The notes: a model not told the origin generated them from the letters alone. A stretch of DNA of 64,000 nucleotides from Mugil cephalus (GCF_022458985.1 NC_061774.1:8298616-8362615); one strand, 5' to 3'. Counted from the first letter of the stretch, positions 36,101-48,545 are shown. Translations and numbers: made by a program.

Positions 36101-39100
36101 TAACTTGTTGTGTAAAAAATTAATACAGAGTAAATAAACTTTGTGCAGCAGTAAGACACATTTAAAACATTTAATAAACAAATATTTGTATATTTTTAGA
36201 CTCTCGAAGATCGGATGTATTTTTAAGACTTTTTAACTCATTCGTTAATTTATTTGCTACGTTGGACCAACTTTTATGCCTTGTTTATTTATTAGCCTTC
36301 ACCATAACTGAGATTAAAACTCTTTTTTTTTTTTTACAGGTTTCATGGTCAACTTAGCATCACAGAATGAAACATACAAAAAAAGCACGTTTTTAAAAAC
36401 GCACAAGACCAAAATAATAAACCACCACACGCACCAGTAACCCCCTGTCACCTTTCCTGGTTGCTTGGCAACCGCTCATAACTTTTTACATCAGACTGAA
36501 GCTCGTTTGAATCAGAAGCTCTTCTCCTGTGCTCAGTGCACACCTTAAAAGAGCCATGATTTTGGTTGCATAAACAGTAGTTTTCAGCCTTATCTATAAT
36601 TTAGCAAAGGATAAGTGCAACTTCTAAACAGGTTGAGTGGGTGGTGAAAGTGTTTGCAGTGAAATATACTCAGTGGCCAGTTCATTAGGTACAAATGCAT
36701 CCTAAAGTTGCTTCTATGGAAGCAAAGTAAGAATTCAACTGAATTAAACTTAAATTATTCATTGCACTGTTTATTTTATTTTACTAGATAATACTTATTT
36801 TTGTGTTTTATTTCAATCTAATCTTATTTTATCTTTCTTTTTACTTGTGTTTTCTTTTTGCGTGTTTTTCTTTTGTGTGCAGCTGAGCTACAGTGACCAA
36901 GTAATTTCCCTCGTGGATCATTGAAGTCTGTCTACGTCTATTTTAGTCAGTGGCTTAAGCTGCATCATAGAAATACTTTGTGGCGTAATTTTCAAATTCT
37001 GTTTTTTGAAACTTTATATATCATAACATTTGAACAAACTATCAAATGAAAAAGTAATATCATTGTATTTAAAAAGGATGATTTCAATTCACCCACTTTT
37101 AAAACTAATTTCCAATTCAAAACTTGCAAAATCCTCAGATTCTAGACTGTAAAATATTTTATGGTCTTTTTAATGCAAAGTTCTTGACAACATATGCATC
37201 CTAATATAGCTGCCGTGGACTAAGTCCTAGCTTCACAAAGGTTATTCAGCCTCTGTTTAAAATAACAGAGCCGTCGATTCAACCGTGTTTTCATTTTGTG
37301 TATTGAATTGTATTGTGTTGTTTTATTCAGTGGGCTAAATAACAGAAACACTTAAGTGTGTGACTCAATCCAGTTTATCAGCACCACAAAATACATGCTC
37401 CTAAAACGATCGCGCAGTTAAATCACCACCTTTCTTTCACTGTTTCGACAGAAGCTGAACATTGTAACAGTTCACCACCGTGATGTTTGAATTCACTCAT
37501 TTTCACTCGTGTGCGTGACGAGCTGGCTAGTGTGTGTAGATTCCACTGTGGCGTAGCTAATTTCCACTTATATTTCTGCCCTCCTGTAGGTGTGTGACAC
37601 ATTTCAGAAGTATGGGCTCCCCCTCGTGATTATACCTCCAGCTGGAGTTTTTTACCCGGCTCTGTTTTCCACCGACCCTGTCAGCGTGGACCGACTGGCC
37701 TACATCATGCACAGGTGGGCCCCTCTTCATCTCTGTGTTCATTTTTAACAACACGCCACGAGCTCATCGTGACGCGTACATTAGCGGCCCCCTAAATGCA
37801 CTGTGTCATACGCTTATTCATATTTGATGCAGAAACAGAACTGGAATCAAATGGCTTCATTGCACTTACATGCTAATGAATGATTTATGATAATGAGCGG
37901 CTAAGAGGCGATACACTTAAGCCCTGTTCTGCTTTTTTATGTGGAATTCAAGCACCGTTTATAACTCGGGGCTATAATAATACAATCCGTGTGGCGTCGG
38001 TTAATTGACTTCACCCCAGGGTTCTTAAATAATTTTACTAAAGCTAAGCGTCAAAAAATACCATAGCAAAAGAAAATTGGGGCGTAATTGCCGTGACATG
38101 TGTTCTGGCGGACCGTGGGGGACGCACTGTTTTGCGGTGACTCATTATCACAGAGGCCACTGGTGTTTGACTGTTTCTGTTTTCATTCAGGTACAAAGTG
38201 AACTTGGCATCAGCAAAGAACCAAGAGAAACTGACAGAGGTAAGGCCAAATGACGTTTAATATCTGTGAAAATGATGACGTTGCAGCTACAAATACCAGA
38301 TTTTAATAATCCCCTGAAAATGTCAGTCACACTTTTCACCAAGAAAAGTGTGTTTAGTTGGATTTTCCATTTCTTTTTCTTTAAATTCTTCCTCTCTATA
38401 TTTAATCCTGTTCTGCAGCAGGCCTTCCACATCAACCGGCAGACTTACTGCGAGTTCAACAACTACTTGGTCATCATGGTCAACTGCCTGTGGAACTCCA
38501 AAATGTTTCATCCAGCGATGGGTCTGCAGCTGGGAGACGAGCTGCTGCTCAAGAGCAGCGTCCCACAACACTGGGAGCGCTTCAACCTCATCCACCATCC
38601 GGCCTTCATGAGCTACGCTGTTGACTTCCACCAAAAGGTAAGCGCGCGTCAACTTACATGTAGCTTTTAAATGAAAACCTGCCCCTGCTTATTTTCAGAC
38701 TCTACGAATCACTTGATGAATCCCCGTGCAGCTGCTCCGTACGGTTTGGTTAATAGACCTGCATGCAAGACAAATGCGTTATTAATGTATCTTTCACAGA
38801 TGATACATTAATACAGAGGGGCATTTTATTATTAATGTCTGCTGTGTGAGATGTGGTGTTCTTCATGTTTAATAATACACGTGCCTTTTTTTGGTTCGGT
38901 CCAACTGCAGCGTACAGGAGTGATCTTCTGAGATTTACCAGGGTTGACTGACAATGATTATTAATGTTCTCTCTTTATTAGTGTTGGCCAGAGAAAAAGA
39001 ACATGGACCTCAGCTCTATAACGGTACGACGGGGCTCCTTTTCATTCCTACATTTCCAATAGACTTCACATGTAGTTTGAAGTGTGTCGGACCTGTTTCA

Positions 39101-39318
39101 CAGACTCATAGTGGTAACTTTGATCATACATATCCTCAGATGTCTTTGACGTGACTAGGTGTGTTTCTCTCTGTGTGTTTCAGCACTCCAAACCATGGAG
39201 CTGGTACCTGGAGTATCTGTTCACTCAGGGCTTTGACGGCCTAAAACACTTTTTTAAGAGTAACATCATCCGGCAGCGGACAACAGGCGAAGGACAGGAG
39301 GAAACGCAGCAGAGCTAG
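27077..39318 (+). CDS. cenpi: centromere protein I (CENP-I), complete, 20 exons
   Basis: Inner-kinetochore subunit of the CENP-H/I/K/M module of the constitutive centromere network, required for chromosome segregation. Exons: 27077-27239, 29022-29159, 29616-29734, 30089-30196, 30619-30667, 30805-30851, 31082-31171, 31262-31393, 32521-32658, 34052-34172, 34437-34531, 34673-34790, 34922-34986, 35162-35271, 35806-35941, 37590-37714, 38191-38239, 38419-38637, 38982-39023, 39184-39318. The total is 2199 nt, 732 aa (human recalled as 756). All introns are GT-AG and all phases close. Recognised blocks: FYLL-type helices throughout, CPFICHLLYLLTRKE (exon 5), FRVRKLLELQ (exon 6), EGFSSSEAFLYK (exon 12), EFNNYLVIMVNCLW (exon 18), WSWYLEYLFTQG (exon 20). 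The protein is expected to be largely helical with HEAT-like repeats. The middle (exons 8-9) is the most divergent part. Start chosen by Kozak context and similarity of the acidic segment before YF. Confidence 0.95.
31590..31800 (-). repeat. LINE/SINE-like element with (TCTGAT)n tail
   Basis: In reverse orientation the 3' end reads AATAAAGTTTTTTCTGATT followed by further CTGATT units, as in many fish non-LTR elements. The body extends rightward as A-rich sequence to about 31800. It lies in cenpi intron 8. Confidence 0.55.
33240..33720. other. unusual AT/CpG-mixed block in cenpi intron 9
   Basis: No exon was found. The block has low repeat content, several homeobox-like TAAT/ATTA cores, and a palindrome-like CCGTTTAAACGG at 33321-33332. 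It is a possible conserved non-coding element; this is conjecture without alignment. Confidence 0.25.
36457..36473. repeat. second copy of the X-box-like palindrome
   Basis: Exact copy of the 17 bases at 23450-23466, in cenpi intron 15. Confidence 0.5.
36895..36950 (+). repeat. LINE-like tail fragment
   Basis: TAATTTCCCTCGTGGATCAT then GAAGTCTGTCTACGTCTA matches the fragment at 515-575. It lies in cenpi intron 15. Confidence 0.5.
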
Positions 39319-39623
39319 AAACTCAACTCAGTTGAGAACAAACTGCAAGAAAAACTTGCATCTTGCATTTTTTTTTAAAGACTTGTATATATTTCATTTC
39401 TTCCCAGCCTGCTGTTTGCAAAACGCCTGAATATCTTTTTATGTACATAGTTTTTTCTCTTTATTATAATTATTTTTACTTATAGTGCTGTCCAGTCTAC
39501 AATAACAGACCACAATACTCCTTAGTGTTGTTTTCATGTGCAGCTTGGCTTCTGCAAAAAAATGGCTCTTGCACATTGTTGAAAATAAATAAGTGTAAGA
39601 CTTTTACTTGAGAAGCAAATAAA
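39319..39623 (+). other. cenpi 3' UTR with two AATAAA signals
   Basis: AATAAA occurs at 39584-39589 and again at 39618-39623, so the 3' UTR is about 290-330 nt. Confidence 0.6.
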
Positions 39624-40530
39624 ATGAACCAGTTTTGTCTTTATAACATTCACAATTAGTCACCGTTTGCAGGACACACATTAAAATCTTGCCCTTGGAC
39701 ACTACTGGACCTGAGTGTTTCTTTCAGTCAACAATTAAACGTTTTGTTGTGATGAGACGTCTTATGTGTTGTAGTTAGAGGCCAAACCATCTGGAACAAC
39801 AGTGCTTTTTTACGATTTTACGAGGAACCGTGCCGATGGTTAATAGCTCCTGGCCTGTCGAAATCACTTTATGATCAGGTGAGTCGGAGCATATCAATTA
39901 ACTTCTGTTGTGCTTGTGTTTGCACATCCAAATTTTGTCTTGGCAATGTGTGTTCAGATTGAAGCAGCCCACAGGTTTCTTGTAAAATGAGCAATAATCT
40001 GCAACAAATGATTGTTTTTATTGTCAAATAAAGATCAGGAGTAATTAATTGTTGAAACTGTAAATGCTTATAGACCAAATATATTCATTTTAGGATCGTA
40101 TGTAAAATGACAAGGCTAATGTTGAAACTTTAGACAACAAGCCAAATATGAAATTGTTGAAGATTAATCGAACAATCGCAGATTAATTGATTTATGCATT
40201 AATTTGAAAACTATATATATATATAGATAGATCTCGACGTTGCAAAGTGTCAAATATTTATTCTAATTTTTTGAATGTCTGAACTTTAAGCGGGAAGGAT
40301 TCAATTAGATATCACGGCTTTATTTCAAGTCTAGCAGGCGTTATTACAGGTTTCTATCCGCTGTGAAGGAGGAGGAAGACCTCCATGTATTCGCTCTCTC
40401 AACCTTGATCCAAATTACTTCCAGAGTTATCTTTTCTTTTTTCACACGGTGTGACTTCAGAGCATCCCCCCTCCTCCAGCTCTCGTAGGGCAAGTTTGCT
40501 GTTAATTTTATTCCAGCTCCTGGTTACTGC
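39624..40530. other. cenpi-drp2 intergenic spacer
   Basis: AT-rich, with a short (TA)n/TAGATAGATC stretch at about 40213-40232. No supported gene is present. Confidence 0.5.
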
Positions 40531-40539
40531 GCCGATCGT

Positions 40540-40899
40540 GTTCTTTTGTTGAGGGCATTCAGCGCAGGAGATGAAGCCCCTCGGCGCACGTTCTGTCGCT
40601 GATGAGAAGGAGCGGAGCCACCTTAAAGAAAGCAGTCCTCTGATGTAAGAGCCACAGTCTCCTCCGCCGCCGGTATAGCGCTGCGCTGCTCCGCCGCTTC
40701 AAATCTTCATCTGCGCCGCCGCCGCCGCCGCCACTGCTGCTCTGTTCACTTTCTTCAGCTCATGTCTCGACTGCATCCACGGGAGTAGCTTTATTTTAAC
40801 AGCGGCAGCTTCGCCAACGCGTCCAACTGATCCGCGCCAGTCCTACCTGAGCCAAATCCTCGCCTCAGGAAGATTTTTTTTTTTTTTTTAAAAAAAGAG
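40540..40899 (+). other. drp2: putative non-coding first exon and promoter of drp2
   Basis: Abrupt CpG-rich island in AT-rich surroundings, with a GCC/CCG repeat at about 40713-40733 and a strong splice donor (GAG before GTAAGA) at 40899/40900. No long ORF is present, so this is likely a 5' untranslated exon. In vertebrates the gene after CENPI on the same strand is DRP2, a dystrophin-related WW/ZZ-domain protein of the dystroglycan complex in myelinating Schwann cells. No DRP2 coding exon was found in the window, so the gene name rests only on position. Confidence 0.45.
40571..40648 (+). CDS. upstream ORF in the putative drp2 leader (25 codons)
   Basis: ATG at 40571, TAA at 40646-40648. A second, 8-codon ORF runs from 40762 to 40788. 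Both lie before the splice donor and would be in the mature leader if transcription starts before 40571. Confidence 0.25.
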   Translation: MKPLGARSVADEKERSHLKESSPLM

Positions 40900-43800
40900 G
40901 TAAGATTTATGGTTCATGGCAGCTTCTCGTTAAGTGTTTTCTGCAGGAATGGTGTTTCGGTGGAAGCCGGTTAACCTCACATTCAGGGCAAACAGAGGAG
41001 CATGCTGTGACACTGTGACAGCCTTCTTGAATCGCCTTTGGGTTACTCTTGCGCATGTTGAGACAAGAGGCTGGATGTTGTGCTGCAGTTAGGGTGATGT
41101 GCATCGTCCTGGCAACAGTTTGGCAGCTGGATTTTTTTCTTTTTCTTTAATCTAACGACATCCGTGTGATGGATAAGGCTCGCTTCATGAGCTTCAGGGT
41201 GACTATATCCCGTGTGTGTGTGTGTGTGCTGGCCGGTGGAGTAGCCACAGTAAAAGGTGCGCAACTGGATGATTTTGGCTGCAACTGGGAACAGCCTCTC
41301 CTTATGTGTACGAATTTTTTTGTTATTCCGAACAACGTCCAGCTCGTCCACTGATTTAAAAAAAAGACCGTGCATAGACAGTTTCTCCCCTCACTTATTG
41401 CGGACTATAGAAGAGGAAGTGGATTCAGTCAGTATTTAGTGTGCGCGCCAGTGTGCGCATGTTTTGTGAAGCCCGAGGGATCCTTTTTTTCCCTCCCTTT
41501 GCAACTTGCTGTGAGTCTTCCCCTAAGAGAGAAAAGCAACATTTTTGGATTATTTTCTGCCTCATCAATTTGTATGGGTGGAGACTGACATGTGATGGGA
41601 GACTGATGTGCTGAGCCGGATTTGAACTCTGGATGTCGCGAGTAATTATGGTTACAATTACACGGTGTGCGTCTTAAGCCCCAAGACTCATTTGAGGGCC
41701 TCAGGATGCAACACAGTGTGGGATAATTTAGGAAAATATTTGGAGGGAGGAAAGTAATCCTTTATGCTCTGGAGGACGTGTCAGCAGCAGCAGCAGTAGC
41801 AGTAACAGCCTGTATTTAAAACTAAACGTGAACAAAATATTCTCCCCATTAACTGATACACAAGATCTGAACCTGCTCTCACCCCCAGTCTGACTGGCAG
41901 CTGCTGAGACCAGCTCGGTTAAAGTGAGTTTTTACATTCTGTGCAACGCTTGGCTTACATTGTGATTTATTTTGCAGTTTTGTCAGCTCAAATCTAGGCA
42001 TCCTGATTGGCCTTTTAACATATCACCCGAGAGTCGGGAGGAATTGACTCCACGTTTTAGCCGTATGTTCCAATACAAAAACAGAAAATTCCCTGCATAA
42101 AATTTTAGTTGTGAACATCAAAAGCGTCCCTCTCCCTTCTTCCCACCAGGCTGCTTTTGTATTCCTTCGTCTTTGATCATAAAGCCCGGTAACTCTTGTT
42201 CACGGCTCTGCCCAGGATGAAATTGAAGGTCTTGAGAAGCTGTAAACGGTTTATTTTAGTGTTTCGAGGAAAAAAAAGGAGCTTCCCAAAGGGGGCATGA
42301 AGGGACAGCCTGTCTCGGAGAGAAATTTCTCTGAAAATGGGTTTTATGTTGTCATCCTGCAAGACCTTCCAGCGTTGTCAATCTGCATTAGTTTTAAGTA
42401 GCTGCGAGTATTTTTTACGAACACTAGATCATTTATGTGAAAGGTGATAGAAGTGCACATTTGTTGGATTTGGAGGACTGTTGCAAATTATCTGAAATTT
42501 TTAAAAGAAGCCCTCTGCACAATAAAAAGCAAGTGTAGCGGTGTCCAGTATTTCTCACACATTACACTATGTGTTGCTGTTTATCTCTAGGTTTGGCGGA
42601 GCTGGCCCCACACGGCAGCGAAGTATAATTGGGAAAGACTCTAAAAGGATTACGAGGATGTTCTATTGTCACTGCCTTTTTCCTTCCACATGCCTCCTGG
42701 TCAGCTTTTATGTTACATTACCAGCCCCCTTCCCCCAAGCTGTGTTTTCCAGAATATAGATTAAATCGCGCAGCATTGGCCCATTTTAGTGTCATTTATG
42801 CATTCAGGAAAAACACCGGCACCCGTGTCAGATGTTAAGCCAATGCATCTGTTGTATCCTCACAGTTCTGTTGGATGAGCTACCTCTGAAGGGTCTGCTA
42901 GTCACACTATATTTAGGAGGGTTTCGTCACGTTTGCCCTCCTATTACCACTTGGATGATCTCTGCTACTATCTTATCCATTTCTTTTCTTTCAAATGTTC
43001 ATTCATTTCCTTGGAGGGACTACTCCAGCTCTTTATGCATCGATCTAATTAATCTGTTCATCCCATTTTAACTATGGGAACTGCTTTTCATTACATTTGG
43101 TAACCTGCTCCTCACCGTGCCCACTGACTAGATTTTACACGCTCGATGAGTCTGGGGATAAATTGCAGTAAACTGCCATTTTTTTTTGTGGGCCAACCCT
43201 GGTTGGGATTCACTGGCGTTCACCGCTTTTCTTTGGACTCTTTGCCAAGTGTGAAAGGTTAAACCCAAATAAGCAAAGCTTTGAGGCGGAGAGCTGCTTT
43301 ATTTCATGCTTTGTTTCCATCTGTGATGAATCCCAAAACATGTGTTTTGGGATTGCATTATTCATAATGTTATATAGGGAACAAACTGTGTTAAAGATTG
43401 TCTCGGCATGTTTTTCTTTCCTCCCCTTTTTTTAATTCAGGAGAGTGATCTGAAAATGTCATCCTCTGTTAAAGTCTGCCTGGGGTCTTCAGTTACTCTA
43501 GCAGAGCGTTAAGAATTATCAACCTACCAACTGCTGTAGCAACATTACATATTCTTACCCAGAAGAATTTTCTTTATTTACAATAAAAAAAGTGCAGGTC
43601 AGCAGCTGTGATCCAGAATAATATATTCTTTCTAAAAAGCAACGATGAGCTTACTAGTTGTGAGCTCAGAGACACCTCACTGAGTCGAAGTGGCCCAACT
43701 GCTGTTGTAATTTAATTACAGCCGACCCCAGCTTTGACCTTATTGATGTTACCTCTCCAGCAGGGCACATGAAGACCTCAATGATTATTATTTTTTTTTT

Positions 43801-44590
43801 ACACATGACTTTACATGGTCAAGCTTAATATTTGCCCTGAATGAGCTTTTGTGACTCCATTTAAAAGATCGCGTGTGACATTTCTTTAGGCCGCCCTTCT
43901 TCTTCACACAAATATAATTAGCAATAATGTTCCGTATTCCCACTGCGGTCTTCTCACAGACGGCTTATTTTCTTCCCTTCAGACGAAGCCGTTTGTTGCT
44001 ACTCACTCTTGCACACAACAACAATAAGAAGCTTTGAGTAAACTATAAAAAAAAAAAAAACTTGATAATCCAGAGTTTGAATCCCGTGAAGCGTCAATTA
44101 TGTGTAATCAAAGCGTCTGTTGTGTCATTTGATCCCGTCTTGGTTTGATGTTTCAATTTCTCGCCATGCATGCAGACAGCGGAGAACGCATTAGGCTGTT
44201 TGACCGGACGTGGTGCGTGTCTGTGACCATGCAGCAGGTAGAGACGCACAATCAAGTGCTGCCACTGCTTGTGGTTGAGATCGCTAGTGAAGAGGCCGAA
44301 GCCCGCATGCAAGTAATCTGTGCATGCTTGTCACCGTACGATTCTGACTGCCACGTTCACATCTCCTCAGCTTTGTTAAGTGAGTTAATTGCTGAGTTGG
44401 AAGTCTGGAGATATCCTAAATTCATCATGAAACAGACGAACAGTTTATTTCTGGTCTGAGTAATTGTTTCCCTTTTTAAAATGTTATAACAATATATTTC
44501 TGATAGTTCTGTAACTCACCGAATTACTGAAGAGTAGTTTTGAGCAAGATGTTTCTGATTCTGATCTGTTTTCATCTTCCGGCCTCCATG
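40900..44590 (+). other. putative drp2 intron 1, first part
   Basis: No exon with recognisable dystrophin-family sequence. Includes (GT)n at about 41212-41228 and a CAG-rich tract at 41782-41808. Open frames are short and unsupported. Confidence 0.5.
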
Positions 44591-44599
44591 CTCGCTTGT

Positions 44600-44780
44600 G
44601 TCTGCGTGGGTTGCCTCTGGGGTGCTCTTACAATCCGAAGACACACTAAAGTGGTCGCAGGCCCAGTGATGGACGGGTGACCTGTAACCCCGCCTCTCAC
44701 CCAGTGCATGCTGGGATAGGCTACTAACAGCCCCCCGTGACCCTCTGCGAGTTACAGATAATAACTGAATGGATGGATGG
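44600..44780 (+). mobile_element. tRNA-derived SINE, 3' fragment (copy A)
   Basis: Shows GGTGACCTGTAACCCCGCCT, then CTGGGATAGGCT and a GGATGGATGG end, matching the 3' part of the SINE at 48219-48545. Confidence 0.6.
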
Positions 44781-44899
44781 TGGTAAATTGAGAAACTGCA
44801 GTTTTTGGCACTCAGGAGTTGACGGGGTGGAAAGTATCAAGAGACAGACTGACACACTATTGGTTTTGATATAGCATTTGCTAAAAGTAATAAAACTGA

Positions 44900-45036
44900 G
44901 GAATCTAAATTGGCTGTAGGTGTGCATGTGAGCGTGAATGGTTGTCTGTCTCTCTGTGTCCATGGCGTACCCCGCCTCTCGCCCAGTGACAGTTGGGATA
45001 GGCTCCAACGGCTTACAGGAAATGAATGAACGAATA
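44900..45036 (+). mobile_element. tRNA-derived SINE, 3' fragment (copy B)
   Basis: Contains TCTAAATTGGCTGTAGGTGT, then TGGTTGTCTGTCTC, GTACCCCGCCTCTCGCCC and GGGATAGGCTCC, ending in GAATGAACGAAT. Same family and orientation as copies A and C. Confidence 0.65.
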
Positions 45037-48000
45037 CAACTGAGAACGCGGCTCGCCGTATTAATCACTGGAGAAACTGATAAACAGCAACACAGAGTCT
45101 TTCATTAGAAGCTGGACTGAATGCCTGCTCTCCTCGACAGGAGAGACCACTACACTGGGACCTTACCTTTCTTAACAATCCTTGCCACGGACCGGTTGTG
45201 CTGAGTGCATCCACAATTCTTGTCCGGCAGAAAAGTGCCACTGGTCACACGCAAACAGCGCAGCCGCTGCTGGAATAGAAATATCTCAGGTTCTGTCCCT
45301 CCCGAGACCCAGATGGACTTATAGTTGCTGCACAACTATGAGCGTCGTCATCCTGAACTCTGTGGCCGCGGGACAGGTGCGCTCAGTCACGCTGGCTGCA
45401 ACAGGCCCCTCGTCTCCCCGCACCTCTCCATCATCCCCACCCCGCGCTGAGACATGGGAAAGCGGACAAATGGGGGAAGAATGGGGATAGAAAAGCAATT
45501 TGCTAACTCCATAAATTCCTGTGCCTGTTGCAACTACCCTTGGTCATGTTGACTGCGAGCTATTATTTAGAATCTGGTAACCGATGCTTTCCTATTAACA
45601 TTAAATGGGTTGGTGTCTGCGGGTTGTCTCCCGTGACACGTTTATGCCGGTTATTTACTGCGCGCCATTGCGGGCCCTGCACTGGGGGGCAGCTCACAGT
45701 GAGGCCCCGCGTGGCAAGTCATCCTTAATATGGCAGTGTGGGAGAGGAGGGTAGCAGGACCCCTGGCTTAATTTATAGCTCACAGGGCGTGTTGCTGTGG
45801 ATATCTGCGTTTGCATGTGTGGAGATTTGTGCGCGCTCATAAATTTCTCTCCGCGGTACGTATGTTAGCTTGTGGTGGGTTTAGGCAAGCTAGGGGCACG
45901 ACTGCACTGGCAGCTCTATCAGATGATGGTGCGACTGCCTCGGCTTGTAAATGTTGCCATGAAATTTAAAACAGGCGCTTGAGAAGATGACAAATGTCGA
46001 CTCTGCCGATTCTTTGACCTTTCGTCGGGTCAGATTCGTCACTTGTCCTTCGAGATATGCGGATGCACTGTCAAAGAACTGCAGAAACATCTCGGAGAAA
46101 TGTAGCTCTGAGAGGAGTATTTAAACTATAGGACCGATTGCTTTGATATTAGCTTCAGATGTTCATTTCAGGAATGCAAATATGCTTTTATTGCCAGTCA
46201 TTTTCATCATCACATTATGAAATCACATGAAATTAGCCTCTGCACACACTTTGTCTACATGCTAATTAGCCTATGTTTGCGCGCTAAAACGCCCAACATT
46301 AACGTTGTCATCGTGGGGATGCTAGACTCTCTCTCGGTTCTAATTTTTCTGGTGTAGCCAGCGTGTCTAAAAAGAGATCAGACGTGTATTTTCCCACTCT
46401 GACTATCAGGCAGCGGTACAGTGAGTTAAAGATGTCAAGGTGATATCTTAATCCCCCCATCTTCTCTGCCAGAGATGCCGGCCTTTTGTTGTCGGCGGTT
46501 TCATCTGCGGTTGTCGGCGTGTGGGGCAGGGGTCTGACTAAGTGCCGCCTGAACATTTACACTTTTAAGCTAAATAACAATAAATATCACATTCTGAGAG
46601 CAGCCTCCCGCAACGGACGCCTGATTAAACGTGTGATAAATACAAATGACGAATGATTTAAGCATCTTTACAGTCGAGATCCGTCCATTGCAAAAAGCTG
46701 TTTCAGTTTTTAAGCGAAATCCTCTCTTGTCGCTGCATTGATTTAACAATCCATTCCTAAAGAACGTGTATAATTTAAATGCAAATCTGCTTCTAATCTG
46801 TTCAAGTGGACTCTCATATACACAGCTCTTCAGGGCGGATCTTCAGCCCGCAGCAGACACTCCGGTCAATAGCATTACCTCAGCGGTCCCTTACAACTTC
46901 TATCCTTTAATTGGAGTTAATGGCTCCAGCACTGAGCGCAACGTACTGTAATTCTTGTGGCTGCTGCTGCGCTGCGTTGAGTGCTTCCTCTGTTTCCGGT
47001 AAATTCTACTCTCAAGTGCGCCGATCACTCTTATGTCAGGTCTGGTTAGAGTAATGCGGCGTCTGCTCCGCACTGGTCACACCTCATCTTCTGCACATGT
47101 GCTAACATCTTCTAATTAAAGCCGACACCCTCTGATGTACTGATCAGTGCTGTGTCATGTCTGGCAGTGTGACCTCCGTCGGGCCCAGTTGTCCTCCGCG
47201 GCTGGATCGACTCCATCTTGGTTTATTGCCATTCATAAAATTCATGCATTCATTGTCAGCATTGCGGGTGAGTCGTTTAATGTGGCTCAAAGGCCCGTTT
47301 CATGAAATTTATTGCAAGCGACCTGCATCCTGCAACATGACATTGTCTTTTTTGTGTTATGTAATTTTGTCGCTTCAGCTCATCAAAAGAAACACAACAC
47401 TTTCACCCCTTGCATGGTGACGGCAGAGGACTGTAGAAAATGTTAATATCTGCAATTTGTGAGGGAAATGGGATGCTGGTGCCATTTGTGATCTGTACGT
47501 CTGTACGGCTTTGTAAAACCTGCCCCCGGCCCACACCTCAATCAGACCTAAGGTGTTTTTTTTCTTTTCTTTTCCCTTTTCCTCTCATTTTCGATTCAAG
47601 AAATAGGATCACACGGCTTAGGTGACAGTCATTTCAAGTCATTTTGAAGAAATAATGGCGTATTATGTCTATTCGAATTTGCTCCTCCTCCTTCACCAGG
47701 TGATGAACTCATTAGAAATGACTCGCAGTAGTTCCCCGAATTCAGTCTAAAAAAAAAGACAGTTTTTCTTCCAGTTCCTAGAAGCAAGTATTGGGTCAGT
47801 CTGATTGTGTCTTTTAAAAATGTTTGAACCTTTTAAATTCCAGTACTCCACATTTATACATGTGGGAAAATTATTATTTCTATTTAATATTAGAAACCTG
47901 GGTGTTATTTTTATAGTTTTGTTTATTATTCCCATTATTTTACTATAACCTCCACGTAGACACTGCAGTGTCAGGGACTCCACTAATTACGGTTTCAGAG

Positions 48001-48218
48001 CGGAGGCTGTTAGTGCAAACAACACAAGCTTCAACCTTGTCAGTTCAACAACAGTGTTAACCCTCCAGTCAATCTTGACCTCCACGGTCAATCTGTACGT
48101 CTGGTTTATTAAAGGAAGAGAAAGGAAGAAACAGCGTAGTTCTGTCACACAAAAGAGTCTTTAACGTTTGGATGAGATACCAGGTCATTTAAACGTTTAC
48201 TGAAATTACTCCATTTGA
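45037..48218. other. putative drp2 intron 1, repeat-poor stretch
   Basis: About 3.2 kb with few recognisable repeats and no supported exon. Several ATTA/TAAT-rich blocks, for example 47225-47330 around CATTCATAAAATTCATGCAT, could be regulatory; this is conjecture. Confidence 0.4.
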
Positions 48219-48545
48219 GGGGCGGCACAGTGCTGTGGTTGTTAGCGCTGAGGCAAAACACAGCACGAAGGTTCTGGGTTCAAATCCATTGGCCAAATGA
48301 GGCGTTCTCTGTGTGGAGCTTCCGTGTTCTCCCTGTGGGTTCTCAGGTGCTCTGGCTTCCTCCCACTGTCCAAAGACAGGTTTGTTAGGTCAGTTGCTGA
48401 TTCTAAATTGCCTGTGGGTGTGAGTGATTATCTGCCAGCACTGTGATAGACTGGCGACCTGTCCAGGATGTACCCCGCCTCTCGCCCACTGACAGCCCCC
48501 CCCCACGGCCAGAGGACAAGCAGTTACAGAAAATGGAGGGAACAA
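48219..48545 (+). mobile_element. tRNA-derived SINE, near full length (copy C)
   Basis: Starts GGGGCGGCACAGTG. A polymerase III A-box-like GTTAGCGCTG and a B-box-like GGTTCAAATCC (48277-48287) are present. The body has TTCTCCCTGTGGGTT, CTTCCTCCCACTGTCCAAAG, TTCTAAATTGCC and GGCGACCTGTCCAGGATG. It is the most complete copy in the window. Confidence 0.7.

Noticed and set aside
36326..36345. Strong cryptic acceptor (T-run then ACAG) in cenpi intron 15
   Set aside because: No in-frame exon or donor follows, and exons 15 and 16 join in phase without it.
38266..38418. Frame open before cenpi exon 18
   Set aside because: Intronic; the splice acceptor at 38418 and the phase with exon 17 exclude it.
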